DNA from: Catonia carolina
Taxonomy: Eukaryota > Arthropoda > Insecta > Hemiptera > Achilidae
Assembly (NCBI GenBank): GCA_035578175.1
Contig: JAQMRL010000002.1
Location: forward strand, 131,132,171 to 131,196,170
Reading direction: 5' to 3'
Length of the DNA stretch: 64,000 nt
Part shown: positions 12,690 through 24,174 of the stretch, piece by piece
Layout: every line of letters starts with the position of its first letter
Numbering within the stretch: position 1 is the first letter of the stretch
Notes under the pieces: generated by a model
What the model was told of the DNA's origin: nothing
What the model saw: only the letters and a program-made list of their open reading frames with translations
Databases searched by the model: none
Translations under genes and position numbers: made by a program

Positions 12690-13900
12690 AACAAATATTT
12701 TTCATAAAATCAAGAATATTAGAATTTGAAGGTTTTAAAAAATATGCTATTTCATTTCAAGAATTTGTTGGCACATTAACGTAGTAATCTTTAGGTGTAC
12801 AATATATTCTTTTACATATATGTGTGAGTGTCTAGTTGAATATATTTATACATAATAAGAATGTTTAAAAACGATTGTGAGTGAATCTTGTTTGAAAATT
12901 TCTCGCCGGTCAACATTCTTAGCCGATCGTTGAGATGCATACATTCCTATTATTGGCAACGAGAAATAAATAGTGTACATAACAATAATAGCCTATTGAT
13001 ATAAACAACTATGCCTGCCTCTGCCTGGTTTAGGCCTACCTAAACTCTCATTCTTTCTTCGTTAGTAACATGAGACATTATAATGTTAGTTCTAAAATAA
13101 ATTAAGTTGAATGCACACTTTAGTGTCATCTTAGAAAAATTCTCAGTATTTCTTTATAATGTTTTTTTAATTCATGAGAAAATATATTTAGAACATTTGT
13201 AATATTATAAAAACACGTTTAAATGAATAACGTCCTAAAGATTAAATAACATCAAAGTCCCGGACAATGTAAAATGTTTTCAAACTTGCATAAGTATCCG
13301 TTATGTAATCCGGATCAGTTGGGAAATAAGATGTGTACCAAATACTCAGAAGTAGGCCTATAGCCTAAAACTTGTACCACACGATTCTGTACTGTCTCCG
13401 TTTCTCTAAGTAGTGTCATTTAACAGAAATCCGAATGGTTACACAAGTGGGAAATCAAAGTCAATCTTGTTAAGTCCAATTATATTACCTTCACCTTATA
13501 GCCCGAAATATGTCTCCTAGTTTACACAAATAATACAACCATTCCACAAAATGACAGTTAGGTATTTAGGAATAAATTTTGAAAAAAGATGGAAAACTCA
13601 ATGTTTACTAAAATGACAAATATTCCCACATAGAACAAAATTCTTACACAATTTAGTAGGCATTCTTCTCTCTCTTTATCAAAGAATTAAAGCTAGTTTT
13701 CAAAAACCCATGCAAATTAATTCGTACAATAATAGACTAGTAAGTTATTAATTTATTTTTAACAACAATCGATTTTAAAATACATTAATACTTATACTCT
13801 TATTTTGCGATAAGTCCATTTGTTTAAATGGACATGATAATATGACACTGAACTACACTGGCCAGGATCGTTGGGTGAGTAATAAAGCAATCTGCAGAAT
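12690..13900. other. AT-rich non-coding DNA with TAGGCCTA motifs
   Basis: No gene was recognised. TAGGCCTA occurs at 13031 and 13353, and the second is followed at once by TAGCCTA (13361). Confidence 0.45.
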
Positions 13901-13910
13901 TAGTAAATCT

Positions 13911-14294
13911 TTAAGAAGCGACACATTGCTTGCTAATACGAAGTTGGATTATCGACCCATCGTTCTCTTTATTTACAGTTACATTTAAAGAATAACATAC
14001 AGTTACAGTTAAATAAAAATGAAAACAACCAAAATAAAGGAAACAGGCGGTTGCTAGCAGAACAGTACTGGCGATTGCTGGGTTAAACAGTAAAGGAGCA
14101 TTCACAAGATATTTCACAAGATATTTTGATGATGTGAAATAACGGAAAATGTCCTTTGATTTTACTAGCGCTAGTAAAGGAGAAAAGATCACGAGATTGA
14201 ATAGCGCTAGTAAACTAGTTCGGTGTGATAGTTTGCAAACGTTACTAGTTGCTTGTAAAGCTGTAGGGCTACTTTGTACAGCAATACACAACAA
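13911..14294 (-). other. unrecognised 127-codon minus-strand open frame
   Basis: The frame is hydrophobic and serine/leucine-rich. It lies across the CTAG-rich repeat described at 14160-14415, and its centre is a low-complexity match to that repeat's direct copies. No domain, signal or splice context is visible. I think it is a by-product of the repeat. Confidence 0.15.
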
Positions 14295-14415
14295 AACTCA
14301 CAAAATGTTTTCAGAGCACTGGCAATAATTAACTAGCTTTGTGGGAACCGTCAAAGACGCGCTAGTAGGTCCTGCTAGTAATACTAGCAGCTAGTAAACT
14401 AGCGTCGTGGGTATA
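14160..14415. repeat. CTAG-rich repetitive segment, possibly a DNA-transposon end
   Basis: The tetramer CTAG occurs 11 times in about 250 bp, mostly as (A/G)CTAG(T/C). The phrase GCTAGTAAACTAG occurs as a direct repeat at about 14206 and 14392, each followed by a similar GT-rich stretch (TTCGGTGTGATAG versus CGTCGTGGGTATAG). TACTAGCGCTAGTA is a local palindrome. Dense short motifs near an end are typical of the subterminal repeats to which some hAT and MULE transposases bind, but no terminal inverted repeats or transposase were found. Confidence 0.4.
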
Positions 14416-14419
14416 GGTC

Positions 14420-15590
14420 TTAACAAACTAAACAGATTCAAATAAATCACAAGGTCACAAAGAGTAAATATTAAAGAAAAGTGAAGGATAACATCCAGGA
14501 TGAGTTATTATTTGGCTACGTCTATTATTAAAAAAAAGTTGTTTACTGAATTAATATATTAAAAATTATTTTCCATGGTAAATATGTTTTTCATGGTTTA
14601 ATATTTGTAAAAGAGTAGGTTATATAAATACTATATTTTGTTTGTTGTTTTTATTTATTATATGATTTTGTTTTAAGTTCAGTCGGTTTGATATCATTAT
14701 AAAGTCCTTCATGCATTTAATTCAAATTGTTCCACTATTTCTTTTATATTAACTTATCATAAAAAAAATATATAGGCTCGACTATAATTTATAATGATCA
14801 AGAAACTTAATTAAGTAGCAATAATCATATTTCTACGCTTTTTTTAAATAATAATTTCAATTTACAGAAAATTAATTGTTTTGTCTGATTTCTAGAAGCA
14901 CTTGTAATTTATAATATAATTCGTATGACAGTTTTCAAAACATTTTTCTGGACGATTTAAAAAGATAATTTATCATTCGTATATATGAATATTAACAAAG
15001 GATGCAAAAGAGTTACGATATTTGTTAATTATATGAAGATCTTATAATAATTTCTTCTTTTTTCATTAGATCTTATAGTTTCATCACTTAATTGTTTATA
15101 GCCTATAATTAGGGTTTATTGATTTTAAATTACTCAAGAACAGTGCTTATATTTCTGGTTTCAACTGGATTAAGGAAAGAAAATTTAAGGGGTAGTTTAC
15201 CTTGAAAACCACAAAACTTTATTATATCAATTTTCGTTTTTTTTGCTATGTGCAGCCAATGTGTAGCGTTAAGTTTGTGACAAAAAATGTTTTACATACG
15301 ATAAATTACGTATTGTACAGCTTGTATACGTTTTGTGTTTGAATTTTTAGCTCATCACTATAATAAAGTTAAACTTCATAAGTCCAGATTGGTTTTATGA
15401 ACCGTTGATAAAAACGCGTTTTGAGTTTGTAGAATCTTTGTTGGCCTATACTATGTTAAGTTTCCAATCTAATTGAAATATTATTAATGTAAACAGTAAA
15501 TAGTTTTGTAATCTGAGAGTGAAGGTCATACGTTGCTATTTATTTTCATTAATGTTAATTTTCCATAAATTAATCCATGGTCATTTTAAA
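14420..15590. other. AT-rich non-coding DNA
   Basis: Nothing was recognised on either strand. Confidence 0.45.
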
Positions 15591-15594
15591 CTTC

Positions 15595-15775
15595 TATGAG
15601 AGGTTTTCCAGTAGCGATTGGAGGATCGACTTCTACTCCTAGAACTACTATATCGTCGGTACATATGATAGTTCTATGAATAATAAGCTGTTTTACCACT
15701 AGTACTTACTTAAAACAACCTTATGAAAGTACACTTCCTTGCGGTATACAGGCACTGGCTTTGTACATTTCAGAA
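15595..15775 (-). pseudogene. Jockey-like LINE reverse transcriptase relic
   Basis: On the minus strand, near 15750, it reads ASACIPQGSVLS, the reverse transcriptase 'PQGSVL' motif. After about 20 residues with stops it reads ICTDDIVVLGVEVDPPIATG then KPL. This aligns with Jockey-type 'T-ADD-AVL----DP-IAS-KLQ', including the catalytic DD of the palm. The spacing between the motifs fits. Two stops interrupt it. Confidence 0.65.
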
Positions 15776-15799
15776 AGTAAGATTTAAAAATTAAATCCT

Positions 15800-16875
15800 G
15801 AATGTGCAGTAGAAGACCTTTAAGATCAGAATGTGAATGAATTTAAAAATATACCTGAGATTTTTGAAATTGGTGAAACTTCTTGATCGGTAGCCATGCA
15901 GACAGAAACCAGACATGGGGTACAAATAAATGAGACCGAATGTGTAAGAGAGAAAGATTATTAAGTAGAAAGAGACAGATATAGAGTAATAAATAAAGAT
16001 ATAACGGTCAATTAAAGATGACCAAATTCCCCTCCGCCCTATTAAAGAATCATTTCTCTTATTAATTTGACGATGTCGTTTCTAAGAACAATGGCTTAGG
16101 TAAGGACAGCCGGCCACACAAGACGTACGTTCCCCAAATGCTTCCTAAATACATAAATGAAACCCTACAAATTTTTTATACATTTATTCGATCGGTTTCA
16201 AAGAATTTTTATGTATTATTTTATAAATAAAAAACATATTTTAAAAGTATACTTATGATTAATTGTACGTGATTCTCAACTAAATATCTCCCGAGATATT
16301 TAATTAACAATAAATTGGTCATATATCTCATAACGACCATTTAAAAAAGTTGAAAATGAATAAAATCGTTTAAAGAAGTTACATTCCATTTTATGTTTAC
16401 TGTTTTATATGACCGTTAACATAACATTAATTTTATAAAATATAATGGAATTTAATAAATGGTGAACCTATTCAAAAATAAAATAAAAACTCATTTAGGC
16501 TATAAAATTATTACAATACCATCTATAGAAAAATAATGCGTACTTCTGCGAAAACAATATATTTGAAAACAGACTAGTATTCGAACAAGTTATGTAATTT
16601 GAATTATTTTATATCAAATTATTTTAAGATCATTGAAAATTGTAAAAAAAATAATTTTGGTTAAAATTTTATTTTTCCTTACAAGTATAATATTTTTAGA
16701 GTTTATTTAATTGATGGAAACAGTTTTATTGGATATTTAGTAAACGTTCGACACTCAATCTTAACAACACATTTTTAATTAACAAATTAATTCTTAACTC
16801 AATTTGGACGTTCTGTAAGCGTTCTGTCCATATACAGTCCGAAATAACAAATTTACCTAGTTTTTGTTGTAGGAG
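15800..16875. other. AT-rich non-coding DNA
   Basis: Nothing was recognised on either strand. Confidence 0.45.
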
Positions 16876-16879
16876 AGTA

Positions 16880-17160
16880 GTATAAAAACTTCTGGGAAGG
16901 TAAAGTCTCAGGTTCGAAGGTTCGTCTCAGGGTAAAAGTACTTGTGTTGTTTTAGCGGAGTTAATTTTAATATACACTTCGTAAACCATGATTTTAAGAC
17001 AGTTAGGTGATGTTGGAAATTAACGCTATGTCAAATGCAGAAAAGAACTCCAGACAACATTTTTGTGTCGTCAGCAAACGCAGAATGTGTAACCAGATGT
17101 AAGAATGAAAGCAGGGTAAATGTTGAACAGTAATGGCGAGAGATTAAACAAACAATTTAA
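16880..17160 (-). pseudogene. LINE reverse transcriptase relic (FADDT motif)
   Basis: From 17150 downwards the minus strand reads LSPLLFNIYPAFI, the 'SPLLFNIY' motif that follows the QGS turn. After a frameshift comes FADDTKMLSG with the catalytic aspartates, and then FQHHLTVLKSWFTKCILKLT, equivalent to the 'L-DL--L--W---W-L--N--K' helix that follows the palm. The order and spacing are those of Jockey/CR1-group LINEs. Multiple stops are present. Confidence 0.6.
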
Positions 17161-17164
17161 ATAA

Positions 17165-18370
17165 AAAATAATCGAAGAAATTTATTAAATTTAGCAAATT
17201 TTAAATATTTTGTTAATGAAAAATTCAACCGTTTAAAAATGAAATTCATATTGATATTTTAATAGCTATACCGCACTGATTTATTTCAAATTAAAATCTA
17301 CATTAAGCGTAAATATGTAAAAATATATTTAAAAACATTTAATTAAATATTTTTAGAATGTTGGAGAATGATAGAATGGAGGGGCGACAACTATTTTAGG
17401 GACACTTGTCTCATACACTATGATGATGCTAAGAACCCTATAATAACAACAAACACATACACACACACATAAGTTAGTAGCAAACATAAATCAAGAGAGT
17501 GTTTATGTTTCACGCTTCTTTAAAATTAAAGAATTTGTAGTGTTTTTTGGGGTGGGGAGAGGGTTGAACAACATAAGGTCAATGACATAAATTAAATTAA
17601 AAGAGAAAAAAAACTTTAATTTTATTATTATAGTTATAATTATTATTATTGCAGAACGTGTTGTATTTTTTGTTTTATTTTCTTTCTAATAATTAAAACT
17701 TATTAAAAAATTCTCTCTTGGAATTTTTAATTAAATAGATTTTAATTAAAAACATAGACTATGTGTACAAATTCTCCATCAAAATAATAGTTCCAATTCT
17801 TAATATAAAACAAACCATTACTATTACCAGAAAATTAATTAGGTGCTATCACCGTAATCAAGGATAAATGTACCTAATTTTTTATATTAAAAATTTTACT
17901 TATTTTCCATTCTTATAAAATTGAATATTTTAAAATTAATGCCTTCACGAAATCAACTTACATAATGAATTATTAATAATTTTATACACATTTTTTTGGA
18001 GTTTCTCCAATCAACTTCTGTTTCTAATTATTTTAATATTGACTAAATTTTGATTGCTATGTAACACTTTAAAACGATTATCAGTCCAGACACTTAAAGT
18101 TTATGTCATTTCTTCATGTTAGTCGTTTATCTAGCGGTAGAAGTTATTTAGGCGAAGAGACATATTTAAGGTAAAATGTAACCTGAAAGGATTTTTTTGT
18201 GGTAATTATCTTACACTTTTCCAGCTGAATTTCAACTCGTTTCAGATATTCGTGAAAAGATTTTTATGTATAAATAGATCTAAGTAATAGTAGAAGCCTA
18301 TTTTTAAACTAAAATTCATTTTCATTCAAATCACTTTAGTTTCTTAACGATTCGTACGAACAATGAATTT
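17165..18370. other. AT-rich non-coding DNA
   Basis: No gene. It includes a short (CA)n stretch near 17450-17470 and poly-A/T-rich runs. Confidence 0.45.
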
Positions 18371-18372
18371 AC

Positions 18373-18672
18373 ATGACGATTTTATATGAATATTTCCATT
18401 CGGCAGAAACGGAAACAGCTAGACTTAATAAAAACAAAAAATATTCAATTAATTCTCTTGGTTCTTTGGTCGAAAATCAAAACTATTACTTAAAAATAAA
18501 CTTATGGTACATAAAAATCGTATTCAAACCAATCTGGATCTACGGTTTTGGACGTAAGCTATCCATAACTCAAGTACCCAAATTACTCAGCATTTTCAGT
18601 CAAAAGCCTAAACATGAGAAACCTCCACGTACACAACGATCTACCTACTTCAACAAACAAGACGAAATTTAA
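18373..18672 (+). pseudogene. Jockey-like LINE C-terminal relic (still open for 99 codons)
   Basis: Reads KYSINSLGSLVENQNYYLKI, NLWYIKIVFKPIWIYGFGRK, LLSIFSQK. This aligns with the Jockey segment 'LLGRKS-LSL-NKLLLYK-ILKPIWTYG-QLWG....ILQRFQSKVLR'. KPIWIYG is the strongest anchor. The frame has no stop for 99 codons, but the motif after GFG is altered (GRK in place of QLWG) and nothing of the RT core remains beside it. A family B SINE was later inserted just downstream at 18681. Confidence 0.65.
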
Positions 18673-18680
18673 AAATTTAG

Positions 18681-18843
18681 TTTTTTTTGGTTTAACGCCA
18701 ATTAGCCTACTGCTAACGCAGATGGTGAAGGATGAAATTATTTTTTGTAACGTATGAAAATATGCTGTACCTGAATGGGATTCAAACCCAAGACCGCATG
18801 ATGAGAGGCGAGCACGTTACCAACTACACCAATGCGGCCGGCG
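18681..18843 (-). repeat. tRNA-derived SINE, family B, with target-site duplication
   Basis: Read on the minus strand it begins at the tRNA-like head GCCGGCCGCATTGGTGTAG and has the B box GGGTTTGAATCCCA. The body is CATACGTTACAAAAAATAAT, TTCATCCTTCACC, and it ends in a poly-A tail at 18681-18688. It is flanked by TAAAAATTTAG at 18670-18680 and 18844-18854, an exact 11-bp duplication. The copy at 22824 is of the same family. Confidence 0.9.
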
Positions 18844-18859
18844 TAAAAATTTAGTTTAG

Positions 18860-20240
18860 CGTATGGAAAACTAATTAAATCACACGATGATTGTCTGGCT
18901 CTAAGTTTACTGGATACCGTAGGTGCAATATGAGGGCTAAAACGGAGGCATCCAAAAGAATACCTTATCTGTTCAGTACATTAAATTCCTACCCATATTT
19001 TTCAAAATTTAGCAACAATATATTATAAAAACAGTAATTGTTTTTTGTAAAGTTATCTCCACTAGAGTTACCTTTTTCATGTCAATTTTTTTTACAAACA
19101 TAATTATTGGCCTTCAATTAACAGATTTAGATAAAATTTCGTTAATAAAAAAATAAATATTTAGTTTATTCAAATAATTAATCACTATACCCTAATAAAA
19201 TCTATTAGATTTAAAAAGTATTCACTTAAATAGATTCAAGTAGCAGTCTACTGAGCCCACCAAAGAGGTAAAAATTTAATTTAGTTATGTATTTAAGTGA
19301 GAATACATGCATCAATACATCAACATTTCAAAAGGTTACGATCAATTAGTTACTAATTTTGTGAACAAACTTATTCGGGAATGAATCAACAACAGTAACA
19401 AATGACGAAAATGATTAAGTGCCATGTGTTTTTGACAAGAATCTACGAGTAATTTATATTTTTATATAGGTTAAATAGTAATTTAATGTAAATTGATTAA
19501 TTTTTACTTTTGTAGAAGTATTTAAAATAATTTGAGAAATGTTACGGAAAATCATTAGTCCATTTAAAAATAAATGAACTGATCAAAGAAAATTTAAATA
19601 AATTATTAATTAACTAACATTTAAATACAATAAAAGTTTCAAAGGAAAATATAGAAATTTAAATTAATGGTAAGTAGACAACCTACTCTTACTTAATAGA
19701 CAAGATGTGTGAAGAATTAGTTAGTGAGAAATATGCACGAGAGCGCTAAGGTCGTTTACAAGTAAGATTTTTAGCGAGGAAAACCGGATAGACAATCTTG
19801 ATGCAGCATTTAGTTTTGTAATCCATTTTGTTAGAACCGATAATCTGCATACATGTAGAGCTATTTGTTAGAAAACATAAAGTATACACGCTGCAGACAG
19901 AATTTACCCCTCCCAGGGCTGTCACTGAGCGGAATCTTTCTTTCTTTTGCTATTATCAACTCTCTCGGTTTTCCCCTACCTAACCAGTCACCGTCAATAC
20001 TAAATCACACATACATTTACCGACCATAAAAATTTGTAATAGTGATTCAACAAAAGCTTTTGTACCTGTTTTGTAACCGAAATTATGTAAGGCAATGAAT
20101 ATCATCTGGCACTCAAGCTTAACCCCTATTAATATGCACTTACCTTATAAAGGATTAAGCCTACTATTTCATTGAGCTTCTCTACAATAAATTATGGAAA
20201 TCAATATTTTAAGAATTTATTATCACCATGAGTATCATTG
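18860..20240. other. AT-rich non-coding DNA
   Basis: No gene. A pyrimidine-rich, less AT-biased patch at 19890-19985 has no recognisable content. Confidence 0.4.
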
Positions 20241-21230
20241 TGCAAAGGCAAAGGTAAAAGTTTTTCCAAAAACGAAGTGGACAATTCTCAATCACAAATC
20301 CTTCTAAGGTCTTAAGGTAATAGACAACAGTACGAGACTCATTCATCCAAAAAACTTTAAAATTACATTTGATTATTAAGAAAAAATTACTATAATTAAG
20401 TTATCCAATGATTCATCTTGAAGGTACTCAATGAACCGCGCATTGACAACACTATCGGAAAGACTTTTCCAAAATTGGCTACTTACAATGAGAAGGTTTC
20501 GTAATTTGTTTCGTAATTGTACTAAAGCGGCCCTTCAGTAAAGCAGCTGTATGACAGAATCCGTTCATTGAGATTTCTGATAATATCATTCAGTTTAAAA
20601 CCAGCAAACGTGAAACAACGATAAAACAAACCTGGGTTAGAGATTATTTAGGAAAAATTCAATCGTGAAGTCATATTGTCAAATATCAACCAAACTCAAG
20701 AATGAACTATTTTGTTATTTTATACGATTCAGTCAACTTTTCGATAACTTAGATTATCACCATGCACGAATTGCTTCTTTAATTCTTTTGATCGAGTTTT
20801 TATTTTAAACTTTCAGCTCGTTTTTTCTCATTTTTTCTGAATTAATTTCAACTATGCTTTGTTTCTTTTATCGCTTTACTTCGTTGTGTTGTTTTTCTTA
20901 AATATTTTCTCCGGAAACCTCTTCTGTTCTTCAATTAGTTTCCTGAACTTATTTATAAACTTTATGAAATCTTCTATGATTTGTGTCATGAAGTCTTCCT
21001 GTTTAAACAATCTCAAGTTATTTTTTAATCAATGTAGCTAATAAAATACTTGTTTTACTACGTATTATCAATAAATTAAAAAAACCAAATGAAGAACACA
21101 CGACTTTTCCAGAGAAGTTAAAAAAAACTACCTACCAAGTAAAGTAATGAAAGAAAAAACGTATTATCAGAATTAATGAAGAAACAATCATTTTTAAGTA
21201 AACTTTCAGGGCAATTGAAGTAACATTATG
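20240..21230. other. moderately AT-rich segment, content unknown
   Basis: The stretch 20430-20640 is less AT-biased and has short open frames on both strands, but nothing that I can align with a known family. At 21105-21175 the plus strand carries TTTTCCAGAGAAGTTAAAAA and further short matches to the LINE tail at 63530-63600. It may be a very old relic of the same family. Confidence 0.25.
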
Positions 21231-21235
21231 ATCTC

Positions 21236-21400
21236 CTCCGAAGTGTTGTGGTTACCGTACAATACTGCAAATCGAAAAATTTGGAGGTCGATTCCCAGCT
21301 AGATTCGGAAAATTTGAAGATGTTAAAATCCACTGTTATAATACAGACAATAGATGCTAATTACCAAAGTGTTGATGCGTCTTTAGATAAACTAAAAAGA
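21236..21400 (+). repeat. tRNA-derived SINE, family C, copy 3
   Basis: The head has GTGTTGTGGTTACCGTAC and the B-box type GGTCGATTCCCAGC. The body is ATTCGGAAAAT, AAAATCCACTGTTAT and GCTAATTACCAAAGTGTTGATG, which match the copies at 8444 and 10130. The 3' end is uncertain. A short open frame through it is incidental. Confidence 0.6.
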
Positions 21401-21439
21401 ATCATTTCTATGAAACTAAAAAAAACTATAAACTAAAAA

Positions 21440-22540
21440 GAAGACATTTTTATAGGACATTTATATGAAAACTGCAACCAAATAAGTTTTATAATTAAAT
21501 GATAACAAAGATACGTTAAGAAAGTGTAAAACAAAAAGCGTATTATAAAATGTAAACTAAAAAAATATTTTCCTACCAAATTCTACTATAAAATACATTT
21601 AATCAACTTGTACGAAACAAAAAAATACTATTTCAGTAGTCCAAAATACAGCTATTGTAATAGGGGATAAACAATGACGTTTCACTTTTTAATATATGAG
21701 TGTAAAAAACGCAAGATTTTGCTATGGATAGGATATAGAACCTAGGTTATAAAAAATCACTAAATTAACAGACTTCCTAAATAAATCATTAATTGTATCA
21801 CTAAATTTGATTATAATCACTCACAATATTAACACAAATATTTCGTAAGAATTTTTTAAAATCCATGATGTAAAACACAAATTACATTACCCGTAACAAA
21901 AGACTTATAGTTATTAAGTTATTCTTGTAGTCTATCTAATTATTTGTAATTAATATTATTTAAAACAAAAAAGAAGAAAAAACATACAAAAATTTACTAA
22001 GAAAAGAAATCACGTCAAGGGATCCGAGATAAATTAAATTTGGAATTTCTAAACGTCAGATATGTTAAATTGATTATATAATTTAAGATTGTTGTTATTT
22101 AGTGGCTTTATTTAAAATAAACGTTCATTGTTTTAATTTAGACTTTTTCAACTCAGACAAATGATTTCTATTTAAAAAACGTTTTTTGTCTTGTCCAATT
22201 TTTTGACCTCTTTCGTTAGTCAAGTTTCGACTAATTTGCAGTCACTTCTGTTGTACATTGTTGTTTTATTATTATCATTATTACTTTGCTATAACAATAC
22301 ATTTCAAACATTTTTCATTTGTCTAATTTTTTCTTACAGAAAATAATAATAAACATAGCATACCCTTACGCTTCGTGACTGACTGATAAATAATGGATTG
22401 TAAGAAAAGGAACCAGAAATAATAGACTGGGATTTTAAATTACAGCGGCTCATTTCTATTTAAATACACAACGGTTACAAATTATTTGACGCGTAATTAA
22501 TTGCTCTGTATATTAAAACATATTGTTAGAGAAGATAATA
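21440..22540. other. AT-rich non-coding DNA
   Basis: Nothing was recognised on either strand. Confidence 0.45.
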
Positions 22541-22547
22541 GATGTAA

Positions 22548-22699
22548 TTGACTACCGCGATGGTGCAATCGGTAGACTGACGTAGTCAGAAAAGCCAGCG
22601 TTCGAAACCATCTAATAACTTGGAACATTTTCACTCTTCTCCTCACACCGACTGAAATTGCTAGTGAAAATACCTTTGATGGATTTCACAAAAAAAAAA
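22548..22699 (+). repeat. tRNA-derived SINE, family E, single copy
   Basis: A tRNA-like head ACCGCGATGGTGCAATCGGT (A-box type) is followed 30 bp later by GCGTTCGAAACC (B-box type). An unrelated body with a CACTCTTCTCC stretch leads to a poly-A tail at 22690-22699. No second copy is in the window, so the boundaries are approximate. Confidence 0.5.
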
Positions 22700-22823
22700 T
22701 GTATTAAAATAATGTTTATAAAGATTAGTTATACAAAATTCTATAATTTTATTTATAATTTGTTGACTGTAAAACCTCTTAAACCTAATATAAGACTGGC
22801 ATAAAAAATACCGCTAAAGACAA

Positions 22824-22995
22824 TTTTTTTTTGGTTTAACGTCCGACTGTTTTGCAAATTGCTGCTAATGCAGACGGTGAAGGATGAAATGAATTTTTGT
22901 AACGTATGAAAAAATGCCATGCCCGAGTGGGATTCAAACCCAAGACCGCGTGATGAGAAGCGAGCACGTTACCAACATCGCCAACGCGGCCGGCG
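22824..22995 (-). repeat. tRNA-derived SINE, family B, with target-site duplication
   Basis: A full copy on the minus strand: head GCCGGCCGCGTTGGCGATG, B box GGGTTTGAATCCCAC, body ending CGTTAAACC and a poly-A tail (22824-22832 on the plus strand is poly-T). Exact 12-bp flanks CGCTAAAGACAA lie at 22812-22823 and 22996-23007. At 172 bp it defines the family length. The head resembles a tRNA gene, but the anticodon arm does not fold as a functional tRNA. Confidence 0.92.
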
Positions 22996-23109
22996 CGCTA
23001 AAGACAAACTAAACATAAAGCTCACATGTTAAATTTACATTTCCTCATCAAAATATTTACACATAAATTAAAAAAAATACAAAAAAATATATTTTGGATT
23101 ATAGCAACA

Positions 23110-23405
23110 GGAATGCCTAAATTAGAAAACATATTCAGCACAAACGAAAACAATTAGACTTAAAAATTCAACAATTATCTTGCCTTCTTGGGTCGAAATA
23201 AAGTTATAGCTTCAAAAAAATTAATACACAAAACCGTTTTCAAACTAGTCTGGATCTACGGTATCTATTTATGGGGTATAACCAGTAACTTAAACATGAA
23301 AATTATTCAGCCGTTTCAGTCAAAGTCCTCAGAGATCTAACAGCTGTGCCCTGGTGCAGGACAAACAACCCGTGGATTATTGTACATAATATACATACAA
23401 TATAT
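23110..23405 (+). pseudogene. Jockey-like LINE C-terminal relic
   Basis: Reads KHIQHKRKQLDLK, SCLLGSK, then KLIHKTVFKLVWIYGIYLWG and NLNMKIIQPFQSKVLRDLTA, VPWCRTNNPWIIVHN. This follows the Jockey order 'KRKQL-LK-----LLGRKS......ILKPIWTYGIQLWG.....I-ILQ-FQSKVLR-I--APWYV-N--IH'. It is better conserved than the relic at 18373 and is clearly from the same group. It needs two frame changes. Confidence 0.75.
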
Positions 23406-23409
23406 CCTC

Positions 23410-23760
23410 TGAGTAGGGCCTATTGATGTAGGCTACAGGATTTCTACAATACAAGACGATTTTTTCAAAAGGGAAATACTTAATAAAACCTTTTACTGGT
23501 TAAGATAAATGTTATTCCTACAGTTAACTGTTATTATTGTAAAAAGATAAAGTCTGTAAAGTTGTAGTGCATAGTATATTTATAATAGAAAATTGAGTTG
23601 AAGGTGCAACATGATTTTAACTCTTTATCCACTGAAAAACGTACAATTAAGCAGTACGTAACCCCCCCCCCCCCCAATTTAGTAGGTCATCTTTAAACTG
23701 AAGAGATAGAAATATCGTCTACATAGATGAATAGATAAACATAAAACTTTAACCAATCAC
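23410..23760. other. non-coding DNA with a poly-C run
   Basis: No gene. A run of 14 C lies at 23662-23675. It is an obvious length-unstable site and a possible sequencing-error hotspot. Confidence 0.5.
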
Positions 23761-23766
23761 AAAAAC

Positions 23767-24163
23767 TGTTTGTTGTTTAGGTCAACAGCCGAAAGGCTGG
23801 TTTGAACCTCTAGAGGTTTTACTAAGTAAAACGAGAAGTGAGGTGGTTTACCATTGCCTTCCTCACTGAGTGGAAAAGTACGCTTATCAGCATACCGGGC
23901 CCTCTGAAAAGCACATATTATCCACTCTGTAAATGACACCTTCACTTCATTCACCACAGGGTCTGGCTGTACAATGAAATTCATTACTTTCAGAGGAGAT
24001 AACTCTGATTAGTGTCTTTTACACCTCTACCTCTTCTGTTCTTATATGATTCAGTCATTTAATTGGCTGACCATGTGATAAGAAACAGAACTATTTATTT
24101 TATCCCTGCAACGAACAGATTGAGTGTAAATAATTTGACACTCCACCTATCTGTTATGGGCAG
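23767..24163 (-). repeat. SINE1, near full-length copy
   Basis: On the minus strand it runs from GCCCATAACAGATAGGTGG to GGCTGTTGACCTAAACAAC. ACAAAAA lies on both sides (23759-23765 and 24165-24171), a possible 7-bp duplication. It carries the family's internal frame intact for 75 codons (23984-23757), starting MNFIVQPDPVVNEVKVSF. See the finding on that frame. Confidence 0.88.
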
Positions 24164-24174
24164 TACAAAAAGTA

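Noticed and set aside
22824..22995. A genuine tRNA gene on the minus strand
   Set aside because: The A and B boxes are present, but the stems do not pair as a tRNA. It has a poly-A tail and target-site duplication, so it is a SINE.
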